Assembly: GCA_016281015.1 (NCBI GenBank) | Contig: JAEEHS010000017.1 | Coordinates: forward strand, 1 to 41,491 | Reading direction: 5' to 3' | Source: Bacteroidales bacterium | GTDB lineage: Bacteria > Bacteroidota > Bacteroidia > Bacteroidales > UBA932 | Length of the DNA: 41,491 bases | In this document: positions 26,574 through 36,167 of the stretch, one piece after another | Numbering within the stretch: the stretch's first letter is position 1 | How the letters are laid out: each line of letters begins with the position of its first letter | Program-made: the position numbers and the translations under genes | The notes under the pieces: generated by a model | Database searches by the model: none | What the model was told of the DNA's origin: nothing | Seen by the model: the letters and a program-made list of their open reading frames with translations, nothing else

Positions 26574-28141
26574 TACCATCCAGGGTTTTGTTTAAGCAAA
26601 GGATTCACACTGATTTCGCGTGCCGGAATGGGCCATAGAGAATCGCGTTTGCGAGCGGAAGAATAAGTCTCTATGGCTGCTAGCTGATATGAGGCAGAGC
26701 GGCCATCGATGTTGTCAAGGGCCTCCTGCATACGTTCGTAGAAGATGCCCCAGCGCACCAGGTCATCCTTCCTGAGCATTTCAAAAGCGAATTCCCTCGC
26801 GCGCTCGTCCATGATTTCATGCCTCAAGGCTTCATCGTCACCGCTCCAGTCAAAGACCGACGGAGAATACACATCCACTCCGTAGCCCCGGCGACGCACC
26901 ATGTTCAGGCACTTCAGGGCAAGATCGCGGTCCAGTCCTGCGGGATGCATGGCGTAGGCTTCGGCATACATAAGGAGTACATCAGAATACCTGAGAATCG
27001 GGAAATTGATCTCCGTACAGGTCGTACTTTTGGAGGATGAAACTTCATATTCCCGCCTCCATTTGGCACAATACTTCCGGCTTATCGGGGCCGATTCGCT
27101 GTCCTCCGCCTTGCTTCCGTCGGCTGAATAGCGGAATGTTGATACCGTCCAGTCGCGTCTCTTGTCGGACGCATCATAGAGGTACCAAAGAAGCGGATTG
27201 CAACGCAAAAGTCCCATGCAGTAGCCAACTGGGCTTTCTTCCGATGAAGCAATGCCGATGTTCCGGCCAACCGTACCGGCGGTCTGATAGGTTCCGGTGT
27301 TGTCGCCCCAGAAATTCACTTCAAAGAGCACTTCCTTCACGTCATAGACATTGCGGCACTGGTCGATGAAGATGTCTTCGAACACGGGATTCAAGGCGTG
27401 TTCCCCGGACTCCATGACAAGGCGGGCATATTGAGCCGCTTTCTGATACATGGACGTTTCTCCAACCGGCTGTCCGGCCATGTTGAGGGCTACACGGGCC
27501 AACATGCCCCAGACCGCAGTCTGGCATACCTGCCAGCCGCCGTCCACGGAAGATGTCGCGGGGACAAGTCCCGCAGCCGTTTCGAGGTCTGACATGATCT
27601 TCTGATAAACCTCCTTTGGAGTCGCCTGTCCTACATATTTTTCAGAAGAATTGATATCCTCGACAGAGGTAAGCACGAGAGGCACGTTCTCGAAGCGCTT
27701 CACCAGCATATAGTAGTAGTATGAGCGAAGAAAGAGGGCCTCGCCGCGAATCTGTTCGCGGCGTGCAAGGACATCTGCCGATCCGTCAACCCTGTCTATT
27801 CGGGCAAGGAGCATGTTGGCGCGGCCTATTCCGGCATACAGAGCCCTCCAGAAGGAGGCAATCCTGGAATCTGACACTCCGGCCTGGTAGTACCCCACCG
27901 TGCCTGCATCCTTCTTATAGTACTCGTATCCTATGTCTGCACTAAGACCCAGGCGCCCCATCATGGCCTCTCCGTAGAGTGCATTGTCGGCAAGGGTTGC
28001 ATAAACACCGGTAAGAGCGTCTTCCAGTTCATCTAAGGAACGGTAATAATTGTCTGCTGTGGCCACGTTGTTCACCTCGACATCGAGGAAACTGCAGGAA
28101 GAGGCCATGGCAATGAGCGATATCAGCAATAATCTTTTCAT
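26573..28141 (-). CDS. susD: SusD/RagB family nutrient-uptake outer-membrane lipoprotein
   Basis: The surface lipoprotein lid that captures glycan over the SusC channel. Start ATG 28141 gives 522 residues with leader MKRLLLISLIAMASSC (lipobox ASSC); ATG 28153 adds four residues. Hallmarks are FLDVEVNNVATADNYYRSLD with a helix EDALTGVYATLA, the TPR region LFLRSYYYYMLVKRFENVPL, and the C-terminal set LRYSDVLLMYAEAYA, DERAREFAFEMLRKDDLVRWG and WPIPAREISVNPLLKQNPGW. All are typical of SusD. It directly follows susC, with the susC stop only bases away. Intact. Confidence 0.97.
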   Translation of the reverse strand: MKRLLLISLIAMASSCSFLDVEVNNVATADNYYRSLDELEDALTGVYATLADNALYGEAMMGRLGLSADIGYEYYKKDAGTVGYYQAGVSDSRIASFWRALYAGIGRANMLLARIDRVDGSADVLARREQIRGEALFLRSYYYYMLVKRFENVPLVLTSVEDINSSEKYVGQATPKEVYQKIMSDLETAAGLVPATSSVDGGWQVCQTAVWGMLARVALNMAGQPVGETSMYQKAAQYARLVMESGEHALNPVFEDIFIDQCRNVYDVKEVLFEVNFWGDNTGTYQTAGTVGRNIGIASSEESPVGYCMGLLRCNPLLWYLYDASDKRRDWTVSTFRYSADGSKAEDSESAPISRKYCAKWRREYEVSSSKSTTCTEINFPILRYSDVLLMYAEAYAMHPAGLDRDLALKCLNMVRRRGYGVDVYSPSVFDWSGDDEALRHEIMDERAREFAFEMLRKDDLVRWGIFYERMQEALDNIDGRSASYQLAAIETYSSARKRDSLWPIPAREISVNPLLKQNPGW

Positions 28142-28153
28142 ACTCGTTTCCAT

Positions 28154-31100
28154 TTAAAAGAGAGCCTTCACACTGAAAGTCCAAACCCTGTTGCGCGGGT
28201 ATGCAGAATAGTCGAATCCTGGCGTGAGCACGGAAGACTGGGTAGATACTTCTGGATCCATACCGGAATAAGAAGTGAACGTGAATGCATTCTGACAAGA
28301 CAAGGCAAGTTGCAGTGACTTCACATGCCTTAGGAAGGCAGGTTTACAGTCGTAGCTGAGCATGATATTCTTAACGCGCAGATAACTGCCGTCTTCAAGC
28401 GTCCGAGTAGAATAGAAGCCGCGGGGGCCGTAACCTCCAGCCCTGAATATTCTGGAATCTTGATTGTCAAGGCTCCACCGCTCTTGATATGAGGCAAGCT
28501 GGTTCACTCCCCTTCCGGCAAAATTGCCTTCAAGGGCGATACGGTTTGCATTGAATATGTCCTGCCCCACGCTCCACTGAAGGAAAACATTGAGGGTCAG
28601 ATTCTTCCAGCGGAAATCGTTATTAAAGCCGCCTGTATGCACCGGCATGGCGTTTCCTATGATGCAGCAGTCATCCATAGTGATGGTGCCGTCGCCGTTG
28701 AGGTCTGTATACTTGATGTCTCCCGGCTGTATCTGGGTACGCACCGAGCCATTGTCCGGGACATTTCCTTTGAGAACAAGATTCCCCATGGAATCGGTGT
28801 TAAAGTCGGCCAACGTATAAACGCCGTCCCAGATGAGGCCGTAGAAGGCGGTCAGCGGGCCGCCTACACGCGTAATATACAGCGGGGTGCCGGAATAGTC
28901 CCCTGTCCATGGAACGGCCGTCGTAAAGGATTCCTGACCGCCGGCAAGGGCGAGCACCCGGTTGTCGTTGAAAGAGATGTTGAAATCGGCCTTCCACTCG
29001 AAGTCGCGCGTTCTCACCGGGACCGCCCCGACGGAGAGTTCCACGCCACGGTTTTTGACGGAGCCCACGTTGAGGGTTGCCGTGCTCACGCCGGTGGTAT
29101 AGGGAACATAGGCGTTTAGCAGAAGGTCCCGCGTTGTCTTGTCATAGGCATCGAAGATGAATGAGAGCCTCCCTCCGAAGAATGCCAAGTCAAGACCCGC
29201 ATCTATCTGCTCCGTCTTCTCCCAGGTAAGGGCGCTGTTGGAATAGCCCGTTATGCCTGCCGCCGGCGATGGCGTCTGGGTTCCATGAGGATAATGGTCA
29301 ACGTAATCGATGGTAGAATACCATGTATTGTCACCTATCCTGTTATTTCCGGTTATGCCCCAGCTCAGCCTGAGTTTGGCGTCAGAAACGGACTTGAGCG
29401 AACTCATGAAAGGCTCGTTGATAAGACGCCAGGCGAACGCCGCTGAGGGGAAAAGCCCCCAGCGCCTGCCCTTGGGGAATTTGGATGATCCGTCGGCACG
29501 AAGCGATGCGGTAACGAGGTATTTCGCATCCCAGGAGAAATTCACTCTACCCAGTGCCGACATCATGGTGCTGGCGTTCTCTGTCGAGCGCAGCTTGTTG
29601 GGAGTTCCAGTATCAAGCCCGGAGATACCCAGGTCTTCGTCGGGAATAAGACGAGAACTGTACCCGTAACGGCTGCGGGCAAGGCCGGACATGGAGAATG
29701 AGCCCGTGGCGCTGAGTACAGTACGTTTGGTGAATTTATGCTTGTAGTTGGCCGTCAGTTCGTTCACCCATTCCTCGCGTCTGTCATTCTGGTATGAACC
29801 GTTTACCCCGTTGTTGTTGAAGCGAGTCTTGAATCCAGACCAGGTGAGGGAGTTGTTGAATATCTTTGTGTCGGTAACCTGTGATGTGTAGCCGAACATC
29901 TCGGTAATCTTGAGGTCTGCAAATGGTTTCCAAACAAGGGAAGCATTGCCATAGAAATACGACACTCCAACGTTCCGGAAGGTGTTGTCGGCCGATATCA
30001 CCGGATTCAGCCGGGTAATATCTACCGCTGTTTCTTCCTCGTCGTCAACCTCACCGAAACCTATGGGGCTGTAACTCCATAGCCGGTACATCAAATAGCT
30101 TTGCCATGCGCCCGAACTTCCCCCCTCTTCCGAAGTCACCGCACCCGTTGACGTGGAACGTGAATAATTGGCATTAATCCTGAAGGTGAGTTTTTTGAAA
30201 ACGTCCTGTTCCACTTTTATTCGGGCCTGATACCTTTCAAAGCCGCTCCCACGCACAACGCCGTCCTGATTGGCGTAGGAGAGGGATGAGCTGTAACGTG
30301 TGCGGGAGCCACCTCCTGTAATTCCTATCGAATGCTTGTGTACAAGGGCCGTATGCAGCATCTCTTTCTGCCAGTCCCGACCGGAAACGTTCCGATAATC
30401 GTCCAGCGTTTTCCCCGCTTCGGAAAGGTACTGATCACCCATTCCCATATCGGACAAATAGCGCACGAACTCATACGGGCTCATCATTTCCAGATAGTTG
30501 GACACCTGCTGCAGTCCTACGCTGCCATTATATGTTACGGATGACTCTCCTGCCCCTGTCTTGGTTTCGATAATCACAACTCCGTTGGCGCCTCTTGAAC
30601 CGTATATAGCTCCTGCCGAGGCATCTTTGAGTATGGATATCGACTTTATGTCGTCTGGGTTCAACTGCGAGGGTGAAAGGTTTTCGGTGGGGAAACCGTC
30701 AACCACGTAAAGCGGGGTATTATCCTGAGTCACGGAGTTGGCTCCCCTGATAAGGATGTTAAGGTCTTCTCCAGGCTGTCCGTCGGCGGAGCTCATGACA
30801 ACGCCTGCAACCCTTCCCTGCATAGCCTGTCCGATGTCAGTTACCGGGACCTGCTGAATCGAATTCATATCGACAGCCGAAATAGCACCGGTGACATCCT
30901 TCATGTTCTGTTCGCCGTAACCCACCACGACTACACTTTCGAGGAATTCGGCGCTCTCACGGAGCCTCACCACAAGGGAGCGGCGGCCACCCACCGGCAC
31001 GGTGACGCTTTCATACGAGAGCATCGACACGGTTATTGTATCCCCTGGAGCAACATTCAGGGTAAAATAGCCCCTGTCGCCCGTAAGAGTTCCCGTCCTT

Positions 31101-31252
31101 TCTCTTCCATGCTTCATGACCGCAGCCCCTATCAGGCTCTCACCGCTTTCCGACAGCACCTGTCCGCGAAGGTCATACCTTACGCCCTGGGCCAGAAGGA
31201 GCGGAAGGTTGCAAAAGAGGAGAAGTAGTATGGTAATGAATCGTTTGTACAT
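28154..31252 (-). CDS. susC: SusC/RagA family TonB-linked outer-membrane transporter
   Basis: 1032 residues with signal peptide MYKRFITILLLLFCNLPLLLAQ. A carboxypeptidase-regulatory-like domain spans about residues 25-105 (RYDLRGQVLSESGESLIGAA), followed by the TonB-box region FLESVVVVGYGEQNMKDVTG. The plug (about 115-225) contains ILIRGANSVTQDNTPLYVVDG and ISILKDASAGAIYGSRGANG. The 22-strand barrel follows and ends in the aromatic-terminated strand RVWTFSVKALF. It imports oligosaccharides with SusD using energy from TonB. No N-terminal STN signalling domain is present, so no anti-sigma partner is expected for this copy. The gene abuts the DUF4988 gene (stop 31253). Confidence 0.97.
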   Translation of the reverse strand: MYKRFITILLLLFCNLPLLLAQGVRYDLRGQVLSESGESLIGAAVMKHGRERTGTLTGDRGYFTLNVAPGDTITVSMLSYESVTVPVGGRRSLVVRLRESAEFLESVVVVGYGEQNMKDVTGAISAVDMNSIQQVPVTDIGQAMQGRVAGVVMSSADGQPGEDLNILIRGANSVTQDNTPLYVVDGFPTENLSPSQLNPDDIKSISILKDASAGAIYGSRGANGVVIIETKTGAGESSVTYNGSVGLQQVSNYLEMMSPYEFVRYLSDMGMGDQYLSEAGKTLDDYRNVSGRDWQKEMLHTALVHKHSIGITGGGSRTRYSSSLSYANQDGVVRGSGFERYQARIKVEQDVFKKLTFRINANYSRSTSTGAVTSEEGGSSGAWQSYLMYRLWSYSPIGFGEVDDEEETAVDITRLNPVISADNTFRNVGVSYFYGNASLVWKPFADLKITEMFGYTSQVTDTKIFNNSLTWSGFKTRFNNNGVNGSYQNDRREEWVNELTANYKHKFTKRTVLSATGSFSMSGLARSRYGYSSRLIPDEDLGISGLDTGTPNKLRSTENASTMMSALGRVNFSWDAKYLVTASLRADGSSKFPKGRRWGLFPSAAFAWRLINEPFMSSLKSVSDAKLRLSWGITGNNRIGDNTWYSTIDYVDHYPHGTQTPSPAAGITGYSNSALTWEKTEQIDAGLDLAFFGGRLSFIFDAYDKTTRDLLLNAYVPYTTGVSTATLNVGSVKNRGVELSVGAVPVRTRDFEWKADFNISFNDNRVLALAGGQESFTTAVPWTGDYSGTPLYITRVGGPLTAFYGLIWDGVYTLADFNTDSMGNLVLKGNVPDNGSVRTQIQPGDIKYTDLNGDGTITMDDCCIIGNAMPVHTGGFNNDFRWKNLTLNVFLQWSVGQDIFNANRIALEGNFAGRGVNQLASYQERWSLDNQDSRIFRAGGYGPRGFYSTRTLEDGSYLRVKNIMLSYDCKPAFLRHVKSLQLALSCQNAFTFTSYSGMDPEVSTQSSVLTPGFDYSAYPRNRVWTFSVKALF

Positions 31253-32644
31253 TTACAGACGTGTTTTGTAATAAAGGATAATTCCGCCGTTCCTCTCTCC
31301 TGTCGGGGTCATGTTCCAAGTCGTGGCTGTGTCCCCTATTGTGAGCTGCCTTCCTGCAGATTCCGGAATCTTCATCTGCATACCGTAGTCTGCATCATCA
31401 AGGAAGGACCAGTTGCGTGTATATGTATTGGAGCTCTGATAGTAGCCCTTCAGGTCCGAAAGGACGGCAACGCCCTGGAATTTGTCACAGGCAATGAGGT
31501 AGAGGCCCTCATTGGCGGAGAGTGTCCAATAATCGCCGGAAGATGCTATCGTCCATGCGTAATCTGGATTCACAGCCGTGATGTCCGAGTTGTCGAAAGT
31601 GATTCCGGCGCCTTCCGCCTCTACAAGGGCGGGATTGCGGTTAAGCGCAGCACCCCCGGAAAGGAAGAACTGCTTGGAATCGCTCTTTCGAAGGTAAGAT
31701 ACTATGCACTCTCCCTCAACTACGGAATCTGCCTTTGTTACAGGCTTCCAAACGAAGGTGCCGCCTTCTTCCTGAGAGACTGTAAATGCAGCCTCGGCCT
31801 GGGAGCTATCGTCCTTGAGGGTTACCGCAGCGGAGCGGTCGTTCCCTTCATTGGCATCATATACAAGCCGCATGGTCCCTGCCGCAAAAGAATCAAAGCG
31901 CAGCCATCCCGCATCTTCGCCGATTACCACATCGAAGGAATCCAGATTGGTGGTTACTGGAACTTCGAGAGCGCCGGCATCCGCGCTCACCGCCCAAGAA
32001 GCCTTGGCGGGCGCCAGAGAGGCTTCCGAACACATTATTGTGCCGAAAGAGGAGAGTCCGGCACCGGAAGTTGCTACTACGACTATCTTTGCATCCTGGC
32101 AGGGAGACGGCGCCGTGATGGAAATGACGTTTTGGGATACTTCTGCCTCCCAAAGACCTTCTACAAATATCTGAACGGAATTGCCGGAATCGCCTCCTGA
32201 AAGCTCGTACGGCAATTCTACCGTTTTGCCAGGGAACACCAGCACTTTCTCCCTCTCAAGTTCGAGTACCGGAGCGCTCATCACCGGGATGCTCAACCTA
32301 TCCCCGCCGCTGAGGATGAAAACAAGTTTTCCGTCCTGCACCTTGGCATCCACAACTCCGTCAGAACTGCCGGAAAAGGAAAACATAATGGTAACCGCCG
32401 GACTATTTTTGAAGAGCACCTTTATTCCGGTTGTCACTCCATCGGAAGATATCTCTTCCACTCCGGTAACGCAGTCCCCCGCCTTCACCGTATCCAGAAT
32501 CTTACGAAGATCTGCTATTTCCTTTACCAAGGACTCTATCCTGGCATCCTGAGAATCTATTTCTTCGCGGAGGGAAGTGTCGTCATAACTGCTGCAGCAA
32601 ACAAGCAACGCGGTCATTGTGAGTATTGCAACTATCTTTTTCAT
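31253..32644 (-). CDS. DUF4988 lipoprotein with a BACON-like region and a shared C-terminal domain
   Basis: Start ATG 32644 (MKKIVAILTMTALLVCC) gives 463 residues; the 65 residues upstream to 32839 are a frame running through the previous gene. After the lipid Cys there is a short coiled coil (about 22-50, LREEIDSQDARIESLVKEIA) and the DUF4988 strands GIKVLFKNSPAVTIMFSFSG. A BACON-like beta domain follows (SWAVSADAGALEVPVTTN ... AAFTVSQEEGG, about 240-325). The last 130 residues (YLIACDKFQGVAVL, GGIILYYKTRL) repeat the C-terminal domain of the protein at 24127-25545. Likely a surface or periplasmic glycan-binding protein. The ATGA overlap couples it to the upstream DUF4988-esterase. Confidence 0.8.
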   Translation of the reverse strand: MKKIVAILTMTALLVCCSSYDDTSLREEIDSQDARIESLVKEIADLRKILDTVKAGDCVTGVEEISSDGVTTGIKVLFKNSPAVTIMFSFSGSSDGVVDAKVQDGKLVFILSGGDRLSIPVMSAPVLELEREKVLVFPGKTVELPYELSGGDSGNSVQIFVEGLWEAEVSQNVISITAPSPCQDAKIVVVATSGAGLSSFGTIMCSEASLAPAKASWAVSADAGALEVPVTTNLDSFDVVIGEDAGWLRFDSFAAGTMRLVYDANEGNDRSAAVTLKDDSSQAEAAFTVSQEEGGTFVWKPVTKADSVVEGECIVSYLRKSDSKQFFLSGGAALNRNPALVEAEGAGITFDNSDITAVNPDYAWTIASSGDYWTLSANEGLYLIACDKFQGVAVLSDLKGYYQSSNTYTRNWSFLDDADYGMQMKIPESAGRQLTIGDTATTWNMTPTGERNGGIILYYKTRL

Positions 32645-34203
32645 AAGTTTTCCTTGATAAAGTTGAGGGTTTTGGCAAGACATTCGGCATTCTTGTCGGA
32701 ACTGCCAACCAGGCCGTGTGAATAATATGGATAGAACTCTTCCTGCACTTTCTGTCCGGCAGAGGACAGGGCGGCCGAGAATAAAGGTGCCTGTTTGAAA
32801 AGGACCTGATTGTCGGCCGTTCCATGAAGCAGCATGCACGCAACCTGCCTGTCGGAAGCATCGGGAATCAGCAGAATGGGAGAATACAGGGCCAGAGCAT
32901 CGGCATCACCTTTATGAAAATACTTTTGCTGACTGTTCACGGGGGCTCCGCCATCTTTTAAATGCTGCATCAAGTCATACACCCCTGCCCAGCCCACAAG
33001 CACCTTTGCCGACGGCCAGGTCATAGCCATGACCGCCGAGAGATGACCTCCCGCAGAGTTACCTACAAATGCCACCCTGGACATGTCAAGGTTATACTCT
33101 TCAGCATGCGTTCCCAGCCATGTAAGGGCATCCCGCAAATCCTTTACGGATGTTTCGATATACGTATCTGTCTGTCCGGCAAGCGAATACTGCACGCTTA
33201 CTCCTGCAAATCCAGAATACTTTGCCATATAACGGGCCACCTTGAGCAGAGAGTTATGATCTCCCGCCCTCCAGCCTCCTCCGTGGGTAAAGAACACGAC
33301 AGGAACCGGTTCCGTAGCCCCAACCGCCTTGCAGATGTTCATGTGAAGGTCGCGGTCGGCATAAGATTTATACACAATCTCATCGTACTCCACGTCTGCA
33401 ACCGAAGAGGAGCCCACAAGAGGCGGAGCGTCGAAAGGCTCGTACAGGCCTTCAGGCTCGGCACCTTCGAGCACTGCATACTGCAACGCCCCCAAGGCCC
33501 AGCTTCCGTCTTTCTGCTGATAGATGGTCATGCTGTAACGGTTGTCCGCAGACACCTCAGTGCTCATCGGAGCAAGCTTCAGGGAAGCGTAGGAAGAATG
33601 ACCGGCAGCATCGGTAACCATGAGCATGAGCCCGGCCGGGGAGCCGGAACCGGGAGCATATATCCTCACTTTTCCGGAGAATGCATCCGAGGGCATCACC
33701 TCGCTCTTCCAGTATCCGCCGGCCACAGCCTCCACCTTATTCTCCGAATCGCCGCCCTTGATGGTATATGCAACGTCATAATAGCCGTTATTCGCCACAT
33801 ACACCGTTTCCTTTGCAAGCGAAACAACCGGAGATGCCACATAAGGTATCTCAACCTTACTCCCGTCAGACAGTATAAAGACAGCCTTGTCCCCTTCGAT
33901 ATTGAGGGATACCACACCTTCGGAGCTGCCAGTATTCAGTAAGATCGTAACTGATTGGCTTTTACGGAAACTCACCGTAAAGCCCACGACGGTTTCTTCA
34001 TCTTTGATTGGCTCTATGGCCGTTACATAGTCTGAGTCCCTAAGAGCTTCCAGCTGGGAACGGATATCCCCCAGTTGTCCCTGCATCGTGTCCAGCCTCT
34101 GCCCGTGCGACTCAATCTCAGCCTTGAGGGCAGAATCGTCGTACTTGGCACATGACAGCGGAACAGCGACGGCCAGTGCAATTATTAAAAGATTATTCGA
34201 CAT
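32641..34203 (-). CDS. DUF4988 domain fused to an alpha/beta-hydrolase esterase, lipoprotein
   Basis: 520 residues, leader MSNNLLIIALAVAVPLSC (Cys18). Residues about 20-210 repeat the DUF4988 layout of the next gene: coiled coil (SALKAEIESHGQRLDTM) then strands such as GFTVSFRKSQSVTILL. The hydrolase starts near residue 225 and has oxyanion motif HGGGWRAG, nucleophile Ser383 in GNSAGGH, Asp464 in GTADNQV and His496 in YYSHGLVGSS. It is closely similar to the stand-alone esterase at 38011-39012, including EPEGLYEP and EIVYK-YADR/YPDR. It is probably a surface-anchored carbohydrate esterase; which acyl group it removes is unknown. It overlaps the upstream FG-GAP gene by 11 bases. Confidence 0.88.
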   Translation of the reverse strand: MSNNLLIIALAVAVPLSCAKYDDSALKAEIESHGQRLDTMQGQLGDIRSQLEALRDSDYVTAIEPIKDEETVVGFTVSFRKSQSVTILLNTGSSEGVVSLNIEGDKAVFILSDGSKVEIPYVASPVVSLAKETVYVANNGYYDVAYTIKGGDSENKVEAVAGGYWKSEVMPSDAFSGKVRIYAPGSGSPAGLMLMVTDAAGHSSYASLKLAPMSTEVSADNRYSMTIYQQKDGSWALGALQYAVLEGAEPEGLYEPFDAPPLVGSSSVADVEYDEIVYKSYADRDLHMNICKAVGATEPVPVVFFTHGGGWRAGDHNSLLKVARYMAKYSGFAGVSVQYSLAGQTDTYIETSVKDLRDALTWLGTHAEEYNLDMSRVAFVGNSAGGHLSAVMAMTWPSAKVLVGWAGVYDLMQHLKDGGAPVNSQQKYFHKGDADALALYSPILLIPDASDRQVACMLLHGTADNQVLFKQAPLFSAALSSAGQKVQEEFYPYYSHGLVGSSDKNAECLAKTLNFIKENL

Positions 34204-36166
34204 AGTTTATATGAGAATGCTCGAAGAAAAAGTATTTTCCGCTCTCGCAGCCTACCAGGAGATTGGGTCCATGGGAGATATCGCCCAGCATGCAGGGTTC
34301 AGGAGCATTTGAATGAGCACCAATATAGAAGGACTTCCCGTCTATCTGAAGCTGCTTGGGAGCGGCAAAACGCCAGTCCCCGAGATTTTCAAAATACATC
34401 ACCTGCATGTCTATCTGTTTATTCTTGAAGCGTCTGTAAGGCAGTCCGTCTTCAGGAGACGGATAACTTGAACGCTTTACAGACCCCACGAAAAGATCCA
34501 TGTCACCATCGCCGTCCCAGTCGTAGAAACGCAGTTTTCCGCGTCCCCTCTGTCCCATTCCTTCACCGGCATTGTTGTGCCCTGTTATCTGCCTGCCGTC
34601 TTTGAGCCGGAGAAGTCCTTCATCCTCGACATGGGTGTCATCCATACGCCGGAACAGATGGAGGGCATTCTTGTCGTCCATAATGAGAATATGCGGCACG
34701 CCGTCGATAAGCGTGATTGCAGGTCGAACGCGCCAGGTGCCGTGGAGTTCCATCCCGTCATACCGGATGGTCTGGGGTTTCCCAAGCTTGGGATTGGTGC
34801 GCGTTCCTTCGTTGAGGAGGAGCTCATACTTGGCTCGCGAGCCGGATACGATGACATCCTGGAGTCCGTCGCCATTCCAGTCGAAAACCGTAGGACAGAG
34901 ATAACCCCATCCGCCCTCAAAAGGCCCTTGGACGATATTGTATCCTGGAAGGAAACGAATGGGTTCGCCGTCAGACTCCAACTCCACAGAAGGAGCGAAA
35001 TCCGGTTTCGCATTGCTCCCGTTATTCTTGAAGAAGAGGAGCCTTCCCTCGGAGTTCCCGGCCACGATGTCCAGGGTTCCGTCTCCATCCCAGTCAACCA
35101 CGTTCGGAACGGTCAGGGAGCCCCCGTACAGCGGGGCCTGCCGGCGCCAGATGTACTTGTAGTCTCCGTAAACCGGACCGTCGGCAGATATAAGAGGATA
35201 CACCCTGGGGGCACATTCCCCGCCGATGAGAAGGCTGGTGCGGTCGCCCTTCCCGTCAGGGAAGGATGACAGCTGGTTGGAATAGGCTCCGTGGTCCCGC
35301 ACCGTGCCGTCTTCCTTCAGAAGAGGCCTGGCGTTCAAACCCTCCGCCGGAATCTTCTTCATGTACGGAACAAACTTGAGCGCTCCCAGATTTGAGCCAA
35401 CCACATAACCGTTCAGGCTCCCGTCAGATGACCGTACACATGCCACCCGCGAGGGCCCCTGCACTATCCACGAGGTGACCGGTTCCACACTTCCTGCCTG
35501 ACGCCATTCATTGTCAAAATACAGGCGTGAGAGCTTCCCTTTCGGCAGTTCACCACGGTAAATGCCTGCGCCATCATAATATGAAAGCTTCGCCGCCTTC
35601 GGATCATCCTTAGGCCGATACTCGGCTCCATCATTGCAAAGCATAACCATTTCCAAGGTACGCTTGTCCCTACGGATAAAATCAATGTCATGCACACGGC
35701 TCACACCTGTAAGCTGACTTTTGCAGTAAGGCTCGAACCCGCTGCCGTTCCAGCGAGCCACACTAAGTTCCTTTGTTGTGGCAAGCGCTATCAGCCATAC
35801 GTCTTTGCCGTCCTGGAAAACCTTAATCCTGGATGAATACTTCCTGCCCCCGTCCCATGGATTGTCAATCCTTTCGGCCAGGCTGTAAACAGGAGCGCCG
35901 TCAGGTGTCTTTCCGTCAGGCAGGCAGTGCCACAGCCCTGTATCGGCAGGAATTCCATTGGGTGAGAAGAGGAAAATGTCGGGCATTTTCTCATCGGAAA
36001 GGAATGCATAGCCTATCGGGCGATGAGTATAGACCAGGCCTGTTGACCATGGGGACAATCCCTCCTGGCCTCCCGACATAAGCGGAGTGCCGTTTACAGG
36101 AGCCTTCTGGGCAAAACACGGAAGACATGCCAGAAGGGCGGCTATGAATGAAAGCGCCTTGTTCAT
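34193..36166 (-). CDS. Secreted FG-GAP/VCBS propeller protein (paralogue A)
   Basis: 657 residues with signal peptide MNKALSFIAALLACLPCFAQ. The N-terminal part includes IGYAFLSDEKMPDIFLFSPNG, aligned with paralogue C. Calcium loops are VVDWDGDGTLDIVAGNSEG, FDWNGDGLQDVIVSG and YDWDGDGDMDLFVGS. The block VQGPFEGGWGYLCPTVFDW and the C-terminal GAHSNAPEPCMLGDISHG match paralogues B and C, and the protein ends in NLLVGCESGKYFFFEHS. The high similarity of three copies in one operon suggests duplication and specialisation. No known catalytic family is recognised. It starts one base after the stop of the sialate-O-acetylesterase-type gene. Confidence 0.86.
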   Translation of the reverse strand: MNKALSFIAALLACLPCFAQKAPVNGTPLMSGGQEGLSPWSTGLVYTHRPIGYAFLSDEKMPDIFLFSPNGIPADTGLWHCLPDGKTPDGAPVYSLAERIDNPWDGGRKYSSRIKVFQDGKDVWLIALATTKELSVARWNGSGFEPYCKSQLTGVSRVHDIDFIRRDKRTLEMVMLCNDGAEYRPKDDPKAAKLSYYDGAGIYRGELPKGKLSRLYFDNEWRQAGSVEPVTSWIVQGPSRVACVRSSDGSLNGYVVGSNLGALKFVPYMKKIPAEGLNARPLLKEDGTVRDHGAYSNQLSSFPDGKGDRTSLLIGGECAPRVYPLISADGPVYGDYKYIWRRQAPLYGGSLTVPNVVDWDGDGTLDIVAGNSEGRLLFFKNNGSNAKPDFAPSVELESDGEPIRFLPGYNIVQGPFEGGWGYLCPTVFDWNGDGLQDVIVSGSRAKYELLLNEGTRTNPKLGKPQTIRYDGMELHGTWRVRPAITLIDGVPHILIMDDKNALHLFRRMDDTHVEDEGLLRLKDGRQITGHNNAGEGMGQRGRGKLRFYDWDGDGDMDLFVGSVKRSSYPSPEDGLPYRRFKNKQIDMQVMYFENLGDWRFAAPKQLQIDGKSFYIGAHSNAPEPCMLGDISHGPNLLVGCESGKYFFFEHSHINYVE

Positions 36167-36167
36167 T

